This document shows, piece by piece, positions 25,401-33,338 of a stretch of DNA of 38,220 nt. Origin of the DNA: Clostridiaceae bacterium (lineage in GTDB: Bacteria; Bacillota; Clostridia; Saccharofermentanales; UBA5734); contig JAAYFZ010000449.1 in the NCBI GenBank assembly GCA_012727965.1, positions 1-38,220 on the forward strand. The letters run 5' to 3'. The notes beneath the pieces were generated by a model that made no database searches, was not told the DNA's origin, and saw only the letters and a program-made list of their open reading frames with translations. The translations under genes and the position numbers were made by a program. Each line of letters starts with the position of its first letter. The stretch's first letter is position 1.

Positions 25401-26103
25401 AGCTCTGAGAGCTGGCAGGACTATCAATAAGCTCTGGGTCCAGAAGCGAGAGGGCAAGCCTGATCCAACTATGGCTAGAATTATAAATACAGCCAGAGAA
25501 GCGGGCATAATTATAATTGAACTGGAAAAGACAGCTTTGGATCAAATGGCTGAATCTCATGGGCATCAGGGCGTTATTGCTCAAGTAGCTGCACATGAGT
25601 ATGTCGATATCGATCAGCATATAGACAAGCTGCAACAAGAGGGCAAGCAGCCTTTTGTCATTATTTTGGATTCTTTGCAGGAGAGCTACAATCTTGGATC
25701 TGTACTCAGGATAGCAGACGCTGCTGGTGTCGATGCTGTAATTATTCCGGAGAGAAGATCAATAGCTCTCGATGCCGCAGTGGCAAAAGCATCTGCCGGT
25801 GCGATCGAATATGTTCCGGTGGCGAGAGTCGGCAATCTGACAAATACCGTTATGAAGCTAAAAGATAAGGGTTTCTGGATCGCTGGTGCAGATGCTGGAG
25901 CAGATCAGTTCTATTATCAAGCTGACTGGAAAGGTCCGATGGCTATAGTAATAGGCAGCGAAGGACAAGGTATTAGCCAGGGATTGCTCAAACATTGTGA
26001 TTTTTTGGTTTCTATTCCGATGGCCGGCAATGTCAATTCGCTGAATGCGGCTGTGGCAACTGGTATAATAGTGTTTGAGGCAATTAGACAGAGAAATAAG
26101 TAG
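25345..26103 (+). CDS. rlmB: TrmH-family 23S rRNA 2'-O-ribose methyltransferase (RlmB type)
   Basis: A 252-residue SPOUT-class enzyme. The N-terminal substrate-binding domain begins with LEGRNPVLEALRAGRTI. The knotted SAM-binding domain has LDSLQESYNLGSVLRIADAAG, IVIGSEGQGIS and IPMAGNVNSLNAAVATGI, the three TrmH motifs. The family methylates G2251 of 23S rRNA. The ATG at 25345 is chosen because GGAGG at 25331-25335 is nine bases before it, whereas the ATG at 25339 would be too close. Confidence 0.93.
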   Translation: MEKTAGSPDRLEGRNPVLEALRAGRTINKLWVQKREGKPDPTMARIINTAREAGIIIIELEKTALDQMAESHGHQGVIAQVAAHEYVDIDQHIDKLQQEGKQPFVIILDSLQESYNLGSVLRIADAAGVDAVIIPERRSIALDAAVAKASAGAIEYVPVARVGNLTNTVMKLKDKGFWIAGADAGADQFYYQADWKGPMAIVIGSEGQGISQGLLKHCDFLVSIPMAGNVNSLNAAVATGIIVFEAIRQRNK

Positions 26104-26126
26104 ATGATTTAGCTGGAGGTTAGTCA

Positions 26127-26756
26127 GTGCCGGATCAGCAGAACAATATCTATCAACAACGTGATCTAGAGCTCATAGCCAGGATCCATGAAGGCGATAA
26201 CGAGGCAATGGAAACCATCCTTGATTGTTACAAAGGACTGGTCAGAGCCAAGGCAGCGGCAATGTTTATGGCAGGCGCAGACAGTGAAGACGTCATCCAG
26301 GAGGGCATGATAGGCCTGTTCAAGGCGATCAGGAGCTATGAACCCGAAAAAGGACTCATGTTTTCGTCTTTTGCCGGTTATTGTGTCATGGCCCAGATTA
26401 CAGATGCAGTCCGCAAGGCTTCGAGACAGAAGCACCGACCTCTCAACGAATCGCTATCGTTGCAAGCCACAGTAGTTCAGAACGATGAGAACGAGCTTAA
26501 GTGGCAGGATCTACTGGCAACACAGGATCAGCAGGACCCGGAGCAACAGCTGATCAAGCTTGAGAAACAGCAGGCGCTGCAGGAATTTATACAAAGGGAG
26601 CTCAGCTCTTTTGAAAGACAGATCGTATTACTTTATCTACAGTCGCTGAGTTATCAGCAAATTGCCGGTTTTTTGGATTGTTCTGTAAAAAGTGTCGACA
26701 ATGCACTTGGCAGAGTTCGACGTAAGATGCGAGAGTATAGAAGAAGTCAAATCTAA
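26127..26756 (+). CDS. sigH: Sigma-70 family RNA polymerase sigma factor, SigH (Spo0H)-like
   Basis: The 209-residue protein closely follows B. subtilis SigH in region 2 (LVRAKAAAMFMAGADSEDVIQEGMIGLFKAIRSYEP) and in region 4 (LQSLSYQQIAGFLDCSVKSVDNALGRVRRK). SigH drives early sporulation, competence and transition-phase genes in Bacillus and Clostridia. The start is GTG 26127 with GGAGG at about 26115. The position after mrnC and rlmB matches the Bacillus order, except that the yacP gene normally between rlmB and sigH is absent. Confidence 0.9.
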   Translation: MPDQQNNIYQQRDLELIARIHEGDNEAMETILDCYKGLVRAKAAAMFMAGADSEDVIQEGMIGLFKAIRSYEPEKGLMFSSFAGYCVMAQITDAVRKASRQKHRPLNESLSLQATVVQNDENELKWQDLLATQDQQDPEQQLIKLEKQQALQEFIQRELSSFERQIVLLYLQSLSYQQIAGFLDCSVKSVDNALGRVRRKMREYRRSQI

Positions 26757-26775
26757 GAGAGGAGGGATGACAGCA

Positions 26776-28107
26776 ATGAATAGAGAAATAGGCGTCATAC
26801 TGAAAAAAGCAGCCATTATTATCATTGCTTTGTCAATGATCCTTTCGCTTGGAGGCTGTGTCAGGATAAGTACTGCCTGGCACGATCTGACTAGAAGCTT
26901 CGGCATAGATGAGCCTGAGAATATAGCTACAGCCCGCAGATTGAATGAGGTGGAGATGATCAAGCTCCTGACCGGCGCTGTCCGTGGGGATCAAGAGTTG
27001 ACGACCTTTTATAATTCTGTCAGCCTTAGGCAGCTAAATGGTCTGACTCAGGATGAATTTCATCAGTATATTAGACTTCTTCGCCGTGGTATCAGTGGAG
27101 ATATCCATTCTTTTACCGTAATGGATGACAACGAATTGATAGAAAACAAGGCAGTAATGACAGCTGCGCTTCCTGATCAAAAAGAGCTGATAGACTCGAG
27201 CATAGCTTATTGGATCATTTATAGACAATCAGGCAGAAGCGATGAACGCTTCGCTGTCTACATGCAGCTTGATGAGGACGGCCAGGTTTATCTTTCTGCA
27301 GCATGGATCAGACAGATACTGCAGTTATCTGGTTATGCCAATCTCTATTTCGATGCGCTTGATAAGTCTGACAGTGAAGCTCTGGCTTTTTTGATCAGTC
27401 AGGACGAAACGGACAAACGCGTTATCGAAGCCAAGTCGGATTTTCTAGTAAAATTCTACCAGAACAATATATCATCGAGAACCAGCGAATACAGTCTGAA
27501 TATGGCTAGAATTGATAGTATATCGTATGAACAGTTCGGTATAATCAATCCTGATCAGACACAATCGGTCAGCCGGACTGTCGCCTTCCGTATCGGCAAT
27601 TCTGGTGTTCTAAGAGTTGATGATAATGTGATGCATGTTTTAGCTCGCGAAGATATGAAGATATTGCTCAATGGTGAGCCTCTGTTTACAATTGCTGCCC
27701 GCAGCAATGATACTTTTGAACGCGTCTGGTCTTATCGTTTGGAACAGGCCACTGGATTGCCTTTTGTACATGATGATAGTAATTGCAAGCCATATGTCGA
27801 TGGAGTTGATCTGATCAATCTATCTTACAATGGAATTAGTATCAGTGCCCAAGGGGATTGTCAGGACCATGATTCATGGAATGGTATCATTCGTTCTTTG
27901 TCTATCATTAACGGCATGTACCACACTGGCGGCGGTCTTAGACCAGGTCAGCCTGTAGAAGAATTGCTGATTAAATATCCTTTTGCAGAACAGAGCGGAT
28001 ACCAGCTTAAAACACTGGTAGAAGGCGGTATTGTTACTATGACAGTGACCATTGAAGACGATATCATCAAAAAAATCGATTATAATTTTCTACAGACGGA
28101 GCAGTAA
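26776..28107 (+). CDS. Lipoprotein of unknown function
   Basis: A 443-residue protein with a lipoprotein signal peptide: basic start MNREIGVILKK, a hydrophobic stretch and the lipobox LGGC with Cys at about residue 27. The mature protein should be anchored on the outer face of the membrane. I do not recognise the rest. It is acidic, with a mixed alpha and beta pattern, no transmembrane segments and no obvious enzyme motif. The start is ATG 26776, because GGAGG at 26761-26765 is too close to the ATG at 26767. It lies 19 bases after sigH and may be co-transcribed with it. Confidence 0.8.
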   Translation: MNREIGVILKKAAIIIIALSMILSLGGCVRISTAWHDLTRSFGIDEPENIATARRLNEVEMIKLLTGAVRGDQELTTFYNSVSLRQLNGLTQDEFHQYIRLLRRGISGDIHSFTVMDDNELIENKAVMTAALPDQKELIDSSIAYWIIYRQSGRSDERFAVYMQLDEDGQVYLSAAWIRQILQLSGYANLYFDALDKSDSEALAFLISQDETDKRVIEAKSDFLVKFYQNNISSRTSEYSLNMARIDSISYEQFGIINPDQTQSVSRTVAFRIGNSGVLRVDDNVMHVLAREDMKILLNGEPLFTIAARSNDTFERVWSYRLEQATGLPFVHDDSNCKPYVDGVDLINLSYNGISISAQGDCQDHDSWNGIIRSLSIINGMYHTGGGLRPGQPVEELLIKYPFAEQSGYQLKTLVEGGIVTMTVTIEDDIIKKIDYNFLQTEQ

Positions 28108-28112
28108 TATAG

Positions 28113-28607
28113 ATGGAGCATCATGGCAGCTGGACAGCAAATGAATCAGATTTACAAACAGGCAGAAGAATTCTTGTCGATGCTGATGCCTGCCCGCAGG
28201 CTGTCCGCAGGATCGTGGAAAAAGCATGTATCCGTGAAGGCATAGATCTTGTATTTTTTACTGACACCAATCATGAGATCTCCGCTGAATACGGCAGTGT
28301 GATCATTGTCGATCAGGGTCATGATTCGGTTGATCTGGCTATTGTAAACAGACTTAAGGTCCAGGACATTGTAGTAACTCAGGACTATGGACTTGCCTCG
28401 CTTGCTTTGGCAAAAAAAGCCAGGGCTATCCATCCTAGCGGAAAAATATTTGATGAGAGTAATATTGATTTTTTGTTGATGGACAGGCATCTGTCGGCTC
28501 GTTCACGCAAGGCCGGTGAGAGGTTTTCCAGACAGCGCCGGCGCGATGGTCGTGACGATAACAGCTTCGCTGATAATCTAAGAAAATTATTGGCTGAAAA
28601 TACTTGA
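28113..28607 (+). CDS. YaiI/YqxD (DUF188) family protein
   Basis: The 164-residue protein has the family signature VDADACPQAVR, then FFTDTNHEI, IIVDQGHDSVDLAIVN and VVTQDYGLASLALAKKARAIHPSG. The acidic residues suggest a PIN-like nuclease fold, but the function of the family is not established. The N-terminal 17 residues before RILVDADACP look non-conserved. It starts six bases after the lipoprotein stop with only a modest GGAG site upstream. The stop codon lies inside the -35 element of the tRNA promoter. Confidence 0.88.
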   Translation: MEHHGSWTANESDLQTGRRILVDADACPQAVRRIVEKACIREGIDLVFFTDTNHEISAEYGSVIIVDQGHDSVDLAIVNRLKVQDIVVTQDYGLASLALAKKARAIHPSGKIFDESNIDFLLMDRHLSARSRKAGERFSRQRRRDGRDDNSFADNLRKLLAENT

Positions 28608-28632
28608 CAAAAAGCATCGGGCAGATTAGAAT
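28604..28632 (+). promoter_or_regulatory. Promoter of tRNA-Arg
   Basis: TTGACA at 28604-28609 and TAGAAT at 28627-28632 are exactly 17 bases apart, a near-consensus promoter 16 bases before the tRNA. Its -35 overlaps the TGA stop of the preceding gene. Confidence 0.8.
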
Positions 28633-28648
28633 AACCTACGCTGCACAT

Positions 28649-28725
<77 letters not shown>

Positions 28726-28737
28726 TAAGCAGTAAAC

Positions 28738-28768
28738 CCTGGAACTATTAAGTTCCAGGTGTTTTTTT
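28738..28768 (+). terminator. Rho-independent terminator after tRNA-Arg
   Basis: CCTGGAACT (28738-28746), the loop ATTA and AGTTCCAGG (28751-28759) are followed by TG and seven T. It lies between the tRNA gene and the convergent prepilin peptidase gene. Confidence 0.92.
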
Positions 28769-28790
28769 GTCGTTTTTGCAAGTTGCGGCA

Positions 28791-29558
28791 TCAGCTGAAC
28801 CAAGTAGCGCCGCCGTGATGAAGAAGCGCTCCGCAAAGGCTAAATAGAGCCAGCATTGGAGCCAGCCAGCGACCCGGCTGAAGATTCTCATTTCTGTTTC
28901 TATTGATCCACACATTTAATATAGCCAGCATAATTGCGGTTAGACCGCCAAATATAGCTGTACCAGGCCAGGCTGTCATCAAGCCTCCTGCCGCAGCGAT
29001 AATAATTTCATGACCGGGATGACGCAGCTGTAGCTGCCATAAACGTAACACATATAATAGAAGTGCCGTAAGCAGCATCGATAATAAGCCAACAAGGTGC
29101 AGCAGCCTATCAGCCTCAAGCATTGCATTTATAAACGCAGGAATAAATAACCAGAAATACAGAATGACAGGGGGTTTATTGTCGTCGAACCGGATCATCG
29201 ACCAGACGATAAGGGCGCTGGCGGTGACTGCGAGTAGAACAGCCTGTCCCAGCTTGATATCTAGTCCAGTCGGCCCCATTACTGCTGCTATCGCGGCAAA
29301 GACGGCCATGGTGGCTGTCTCGATGATTGCATAACGAGACGAAATGGGCTCGCTGCAGTAGCGGCATTTGCGTTTAAGCGCAAGGTAGCTGAAAACAGGC
29401 ACAAGATCACGCGCTGCCAGCTGATGTCCGCAAGATGTACAATGAGATCTGTCTGTTGTGATGTTCATTTTGCGTGGCAGCCTGTAAATACAGACATTCA
29501 GGAAACTACCTATAAGTGCGCCATAAAGGGCAAAAAGTACAATTATATAAGATGTCAT
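28791..29558 (-). CDS. Prepilin peptidase (PilD/TadV family) with diverged catalytic motifs
   Basis: A 255-residue polytopic membrane protein. The N-terminal segment GALIGSFLNVCIYRLPR and the two CxxC pairs (CTSCGHQ and CRYCSEP) are those of the bifunctional prepilin peptidase and N-methylase. The aspartyl protease motifs are altered. The first reads IRFDDNKPPV where a D-x5-P-D pattern is usual, and the usual GxGDxK is HPGHEI, so the second aspartate is His. Peptidase activity is therefore doubtful. AGGAG at the right distance supports the ATG at 29558. It is transcribed away from tig. It may serve the Tad-like loci or a com-type system, if active. Confidence 0.85.
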   Translation of the reverse strand: MTSYIIVLFALYGALIGSFLNVCIYRLPRKMNITTDRSHCTSCGHQLAARDLVPVFSYLALKRKCRYCSEPISSRYAIIETATMAVFAAIAAVMGPTGLDIKLGQAVLLAVTASALIVWSMIRFDDNKPPVILYFWLFIPAFINAMLEADRLLHLVGLLSMLLTALLLYVLRLWQLQLRHPGHEIIIAAAGGLMTAWPGTAIFGGLTAIMLAILNVWINRNRNENLQPGRWLAPMLALFSLCGALLHHGGATWFS

Positions 29559-29618
29559 CTGCTGCTGCTCCTCGCTGAATAGAAGATTCTTGGTAAGTGT
29601 AACATAAGCCGGCTAACC

Positions 29619-29647
29619 TTTACATTTTAACATGCCTATGCTAAAAT
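29619..29647 (+). promoter_or_regulatory. Promoter of tig
   Basis: TTTACA at 29619-29624 and TAAAAT at 29642-29647 with a 17-base spacer, about 55 bases before the tig start. Confidence 0.7.
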
Positions 29648-29702
29648 CTTGTAGCTATTGTCAACATGGCACCAAGGGTGCTTTTTAGGAGGAATATACA
29701 AT

Positions 29703-31046
29703 ATGGCTTCTGTGATGGAAAAGAAAGAAAAGAATGTGGTCACACTGACTATTGATGTCTCAGCCGAAGCTTTTGCCGAAGCTCTTCAGCGTGCTTTTGC
29801 AAAGAACAAGAACAAATTCAGTGTTCCTGGTTTCCGCAAGGGCAAGGCTCCTATGCAGATAGTAACTAAGTACTATGGCGAAGGTGTACTCTATGATGAC
29901 GCGATAGATTTCGCGGCTACTCCTGCTTATACAGCAGCGATCAAAGAGCATGATATCGAGCCGGTATCACGTCCTGATATGGATATAATCGAAATCGGCC
30001 GCGAAGTTGGCATGAAATTTACTGTTGAAGTCACAGTTAAGCCTGATGTCGAGCTTGGTCAGTATAAGGGCGTAGAAGCTGTTATGCCAGTTGTCGAGAT
30101 CTCTGACGAAGACGTTGAACGCGAGCTAAAGAGTGTTCAGGAACGTAATTCTCGTCAGATCAAGATCGATGACCGTGCTATTTTGCAAGATGATACAGCA
30201 AATATTGACTATGAAGGCTTCCTCGAGGGTGTTCCTTTTGAAGGCGGTAAAGGTGCTGATTATGACCTGAAAATTGGCTCCAATACATTTATTCCAGGTT
30301 TTGAAGAGCAGCTGATCGGCAAGAATGCCGGTGAGGAATTTGATATTGATGTCTCTTTCCCTGAGGATTATGGCAGTGAAGAGCTCAAGGGCAAGGCCGT
30401 TGTTTTCCACGTTAAGATCAATGAGATCAAGGTGCGTGAGCTGCCTGAGCTCGATGATGAGTTTGCCAAGGACGTAAGTGAGTTCGACACCCTTGAAGAA
30501 TATAAATCAAGTCTGCGCGAGAAACTGATAGATAATGCTCAGAAACGTGCTGACGGCACCTTCGAAGATAATGTTGTTCAGGCTGTTTCCGCAAATTCGA
30601 CTGTTGATATTCCGGATGCGATGATCGACAGAGAAGTCGAGCAGATGATTCAGGAACAGAGCCAACAGATGCGTTATCAGGGAATTGAGCTTGAGCAGTA
30701 TCTTGGTTATATTGGTCAAACGATGGATGCTTTCAGAGAGCAGCTTCGTGATGCGGCCAGCCGCAGAATTCTGATGAGTCTCGTTATTGAGGCCGTTGCC
30801 AAAGCTGAAAAGATTGAGGCGTCAGAAGAAGAGGTTGATGCAGAAATCGAGAGACTTGCAGGCATGTATCAAATGAAGGCCGAAGATCTTAAATCCAGAA
30901 TGCTCGGCGATGATGACAATTTTGTAAAAGAAAATGTTATCCGTCAGAAGGCTGTTGAACTACTGAAGGCTGAAGCAGTTAAGGTAGCTCCACCGGTTGA
31001 AGCAGAAGCTGATGAAACTGCAGAGACTGAAGAGACAGCCGAATAA
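29703..31046 (+). CDS. tig: Trigger factor, ribosome-bound chaperone and prolyl isomerase
   Basis: A 447-residue chaperone that binds near the ribosomal exit tunnel. The N-terminal domain carries the ribosome-docking signature FRKGKAP. The FKBP-like prolyl isomerase domain (about 160-245) contains NIDYEGFLEGVPFEGG and FIPGFEEQLIGKNAGE. The C-terminal helical arms follow, and the tail is rich in Glu and Ala. The ATG at 29703 has AGGAGGA ten bases upstream; longer reading frames are not supported. The order tig-clpP-clpX is the common bacterial protein quality control cluster. Confidence 0.97.
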   Translation: MASVMEKKEKNVVTLTIDVSAEAFAEALQRAFAKNKNKFSVPGFRKGKAPMQIVTKYYGEGVLYDDAIDFAATPAYTAAIKEHDIEPVSRPDMDIIEIGREVGMKFTVEVTVKPDVELGQYKGVEAVMPVVEISDEDVERELKSVQERNSRQIKIDDRAILQDDTANIDYEGFLEGVPFEGGKGADYDLKIGSNTFIPGFEEQLIGKNAGEEFDIDVSFPEDYGSEELKGKAVVFHVKINEIKVRELPELDDEFAKDVSEFDTLEEYKSSLREKLIDNAQKRADGTFEDNVVQAVSANSTVDIPDAMIDREVEQMIQEQSQQMRYQGIELEQYLGYIGQTMDAFREQLRDAASRRILMSLVIEAVAKAEKIEASEEEVDAEIERLAGMYQMKAEDLKSRMLGDDDNFVKENVIRQKAVELLKAEAVKVAPPVEAEADETAETEETAE

Positions 31047-31219
31047 TCCAAGAACGAAAGCGCTGTTGTTTAGACAAGTAACCTGTGTATCAGGTGAGCA
31101 GATGCGTAATCTGGAACAGTCCCAACATGACGCAAATATGATAGTATATAAAGTAGAATAAAAAAGGTGAGGGGGAGCTTGTATGAGTTCCCCATCGCCA
31201 TATGGAAGGAGTTTTATTT

Positions 31220-31804
31220 ATGAGTTTAGTACCTGTTGTTGTTGAACAAACTAATCGTGGTGAACGGTCATATGATATTTTTTCAAGACTGCTTAAGGAG
31301 AGAATTATCATCCTTAGTGATGAGGTGAATTCCGTTACTGCCAGTCTAATTACAGCGCAGCTGCTGTTTCTTGAGGCTGAAGATCCAGATAAGGATATCC
31401 AGCTATACATAAACAGCCCCGGAGGCGAGGTCACTTCAGGACTTATGATCTACGACACCATGCAGTATATCAAGGCTGATGTACAGACTATATGTATGGG
31501 TATGGCGGCGAGTATGGGTGCATTCTTGCTGGCGGCCGGTGCTCCTGGCAAGCGCTTTGCTCTGCCAAATGCTGAAATTATGATCCATCAGCCCTCTGGC
31601 GGTGCCCAGGGGCAGGCAACTGACATCCATATTGCAGCTGAGCATATACTTAAGATGAAACACAGACTAAACAAAATACTGGCTGAGCGTACTGGACAAT
31701 CCATCGAGAAGATCGCTCTTGATACCGAGAGAGATAGATGGCTGGATGCTGAGCAGGCTAAGGAATATGGAATAATCGACCAGATAATGGAGAAGAGGGC
31801 TTAA
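31220..31804 (+). CDS. clpP: ATP-dependent Clp protease proteolytic subunit
   Basis: A 194-residue serine peptidase that forms a double heptameric chamber and degrades proteins unfolded by ClpX. The catalytic triad is S98 (in GMAASMGAFL), H123 (in IMIHQPSGG) and D172 (in DTERDRW). YINSPGGEVTSGLMIYD is a further signature. AAGGAG at about 31205-31210 supports the ATG at 31220. The 170-base gap to tig holds no gene. A small GGGGA/TCCCC hairpin lies just before the ribosome binding site, and no CtsR or CIRCE operator was recognised. Confidence 0.97.
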   Translation: MSLVPVVVEQTNRGERSYDIFSRLLKERIIILSDEVNSVTASLITAQLLFLEAEDPDKDIQLYINSPGGEVTSGLMIYDTMQYIKADVQTICMGMAASMGAFLLAAGAPGKRFALPNAEIMIHQPSGGAQGQATDIHIAAEHILKMKHRLNKILAERTGQSIEKIALDTERDRWLDAEQAKEYGIIDQIMEKRA

Positions 31805-31807
31805 TAG

Positions 31808-33181
31808 ATGTCAGAAAACGGAAACAAAGGCAAGGGTGGCGGCGGACAGCAGCCGCGCAGTAAAAAAGGGACTGGTTCTTCGCAGGATATATACACACCT
31901 GTGTCCTGTTCCTTTTGTGGCAAATCAGAAGGTCAGGTGAACAGACTGATCGCGGGACCAGGTGTTTTTATCTGCAACGAATGTGTTCAGTTGTGTGAAG
32001 AAATTCTTGATGAAGAGATGGAGGTTCTGGAAGCGGAAGCTGCCGAATCGCCGGCTTTTACCGAGTTGATGTCACCTCTGAAGATCAAGGAAGCACTCGA
32101 CCAATATGTTATTGGTCAGGATCGGGCCAAAAAGGCCTTATCAGTTGCTGTATATAATCATTACAAACGTGTTTTTACAGCAGGCAGCGATAGCGACACC
32201 CGCAAGAATAAAAAGCAAAAAGACAAGGCAAAGGCAGATTCACAGGATGTTGAGCTGTCAAAGAGCAATATTATGCTGCTTGGTCCTACCGGCAGCGGTA
32301 AAACATTGCTGGCACAGACTCTTGCAAGGATACTTGATGTACCCTTTGCAATTGCTGATGCAACGGCTTTGACAGAAGCTGGCTATGTCGGTGAGGATGT
32401 CGAGAATATACTGTTGAAGCTGATTCAGAATGCTGATTTTGATATTGAAAAGGCTCAGCGCGGTATAATCTATATCGATGAGATCGACAAGATCACAAGG
32501 AAGTCGGATAATCCTTCGATAACCCGTGATGTCAGCGGCGAAGGTGTTCAGCAGGCTCTCTTGAAAATTCTTGAAAGTACGATTGCAAATGTACCGCCTC
32601 AGGGTGGACGTAAGCATCCGCATCAGGAATTCATTCAGGTCGACACGACCAATATTCTCTTCATCTGTGGTGGCGCTTTTGACGGAATGGAAAAAATTAT
32701 CCAGAATAGAATCGGTCAGAAGTCAATTGGCTTCGGCGCGAAAATTGAAACCAGACAGGAAAAGGAAGCTGTAAATCTTCTTAGCAGCATCATGCCGCAG
32801 GATCTGTTGAAATATGGTCTGATTCCTGAGTTTATCGGACGTGTTCCGGTAATTGTATCGCTGGAAGGACTCTCGGAGGATGCTCTCGTAAAAATCCTTC
32901 AGGAACCTCGGAATGCGCTGGTTAAGCAATACAAAAAGCTTCTGGAGTTTGATGATGTCGAGTTAATATTTGACGAAGATGCGATCCGTGAGATTGCCAA
33001 ACAAGCACTTGAGCGCAAAACAGGTGCCCGTGGTCTAAGAGCGATTCTTGAGGAAATCATGCTTGATATTATGTTTGATATTCCCTCGAGAGACGATGTT
33101 GCGACATGCACTATTACAAAAGCCTGTGTCCTGAAAGAGGAACAGCCACAACTCACTTTGAAGGAAGAAAAATCAGCATAA
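31808..33181 (+). CDS. clpX: ATP-dependent Clp protease ATP-binding subunit ClpX
   Basis: A 457-residue AAA+ unfoldase that feeds substrates to ClpP. The N-terminal zinc domain has CSFCGKSE and FICNECVQLC. Walker A GPTGSGKT, Walker B IIYIDEIDKI, the pore loop GYVGEDVEN and the ClpP-docking IGF loop (KSIGFGA) are present. It is about 35 residues longer than usual, with a Gly/Gln/Lys-rich N-terminal extension of about 27 residues and a lysine-rich insert (KNKKQKDKAKAD) before the P-loop. It starts three bases after clpP. Confidence 0.97.
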   Translation: MSENGNKGKGGGGQQPRSKKGTGSSQDIYTPVSCSFCGKSEGQVNRLIAGPGVFICNECVQLCEEILDEEMEVLEAEAAESPAFTELMSPLKIKEALDQYVIGQDRAKKALSVAVYNHYKRVFTAGSDSDTRKNKKQKDKAKADSQDVELSKSNIMLLGPTGSGKTLLAQTLARILDVPFAIADATALTEAGYVGEDVENILLKLIQNADFDIEKAQRGIIYIDEIDKITRKSDNPSITRDVSGEGVQQALLKILESTIANVPPQGGRKHPHQEFIQVDTTNILFICGGAFDGMEKIIQNRIGQKSIGFGAKIETRQEKEAVNLLSSIMPQDLLKYGLIPEFIGRVPVIVSLEGLSEDALVKILQEPRNALVKQYKKLLEFDDVELIFDEDAIREIAKQALERKTGARGLRAILEEIMLDIMFDIPSRDDVATCTITKACVLKEEQPQLTLKEEKSA

Positions 33182-33216
33182 ATACTGATGCTTGAACAGG
33201 TCTAAAGATAGTATAT

Positions 33217-33246
33217 TGTCATAAAATGTCGTAAATTGTCATTTAG
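33217..33246 (+). repeat. Three tandem 10-base repeats
   Basis: TGTCATAAAA, TGTCGTAAAT and TGTCATTTAG follow each other without gaps at 33217-33246, so TGTC recurs every ten bases. They lie between the clpX stop and its terminator. They could be a helically phased protein site or chance. Confidence 0.4.
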
Positions 33247-33274
33247 CAGGTGCCCTCAGGGGTGCCTGCTTTTT
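33246..33274 (+). terminator. Rho-independent terminator after clpX
   Basis: The arms GCAGGTGCCC (33246-33255) and GGGTGCCTGC (33260-33269) pair over ten bases with two G-U and are followed by five T and TAT. It ends the clpPX transcript before the second Tad locus. Confidence 0.9.
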
Positions 33275-33338
33275 ATATGCTGTTATCAAGTTATCTGCGG
33301 AGTCTATTAGATCTTTGCAATCAGGAGGTACAGGATAA

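Noticed and set aside
31047..31219. CtsR or CIRCE heat-shock operator before clpP
   Set aside because: Neither the CtsR direct repeat nor the CIRCE inverted repeat is present.
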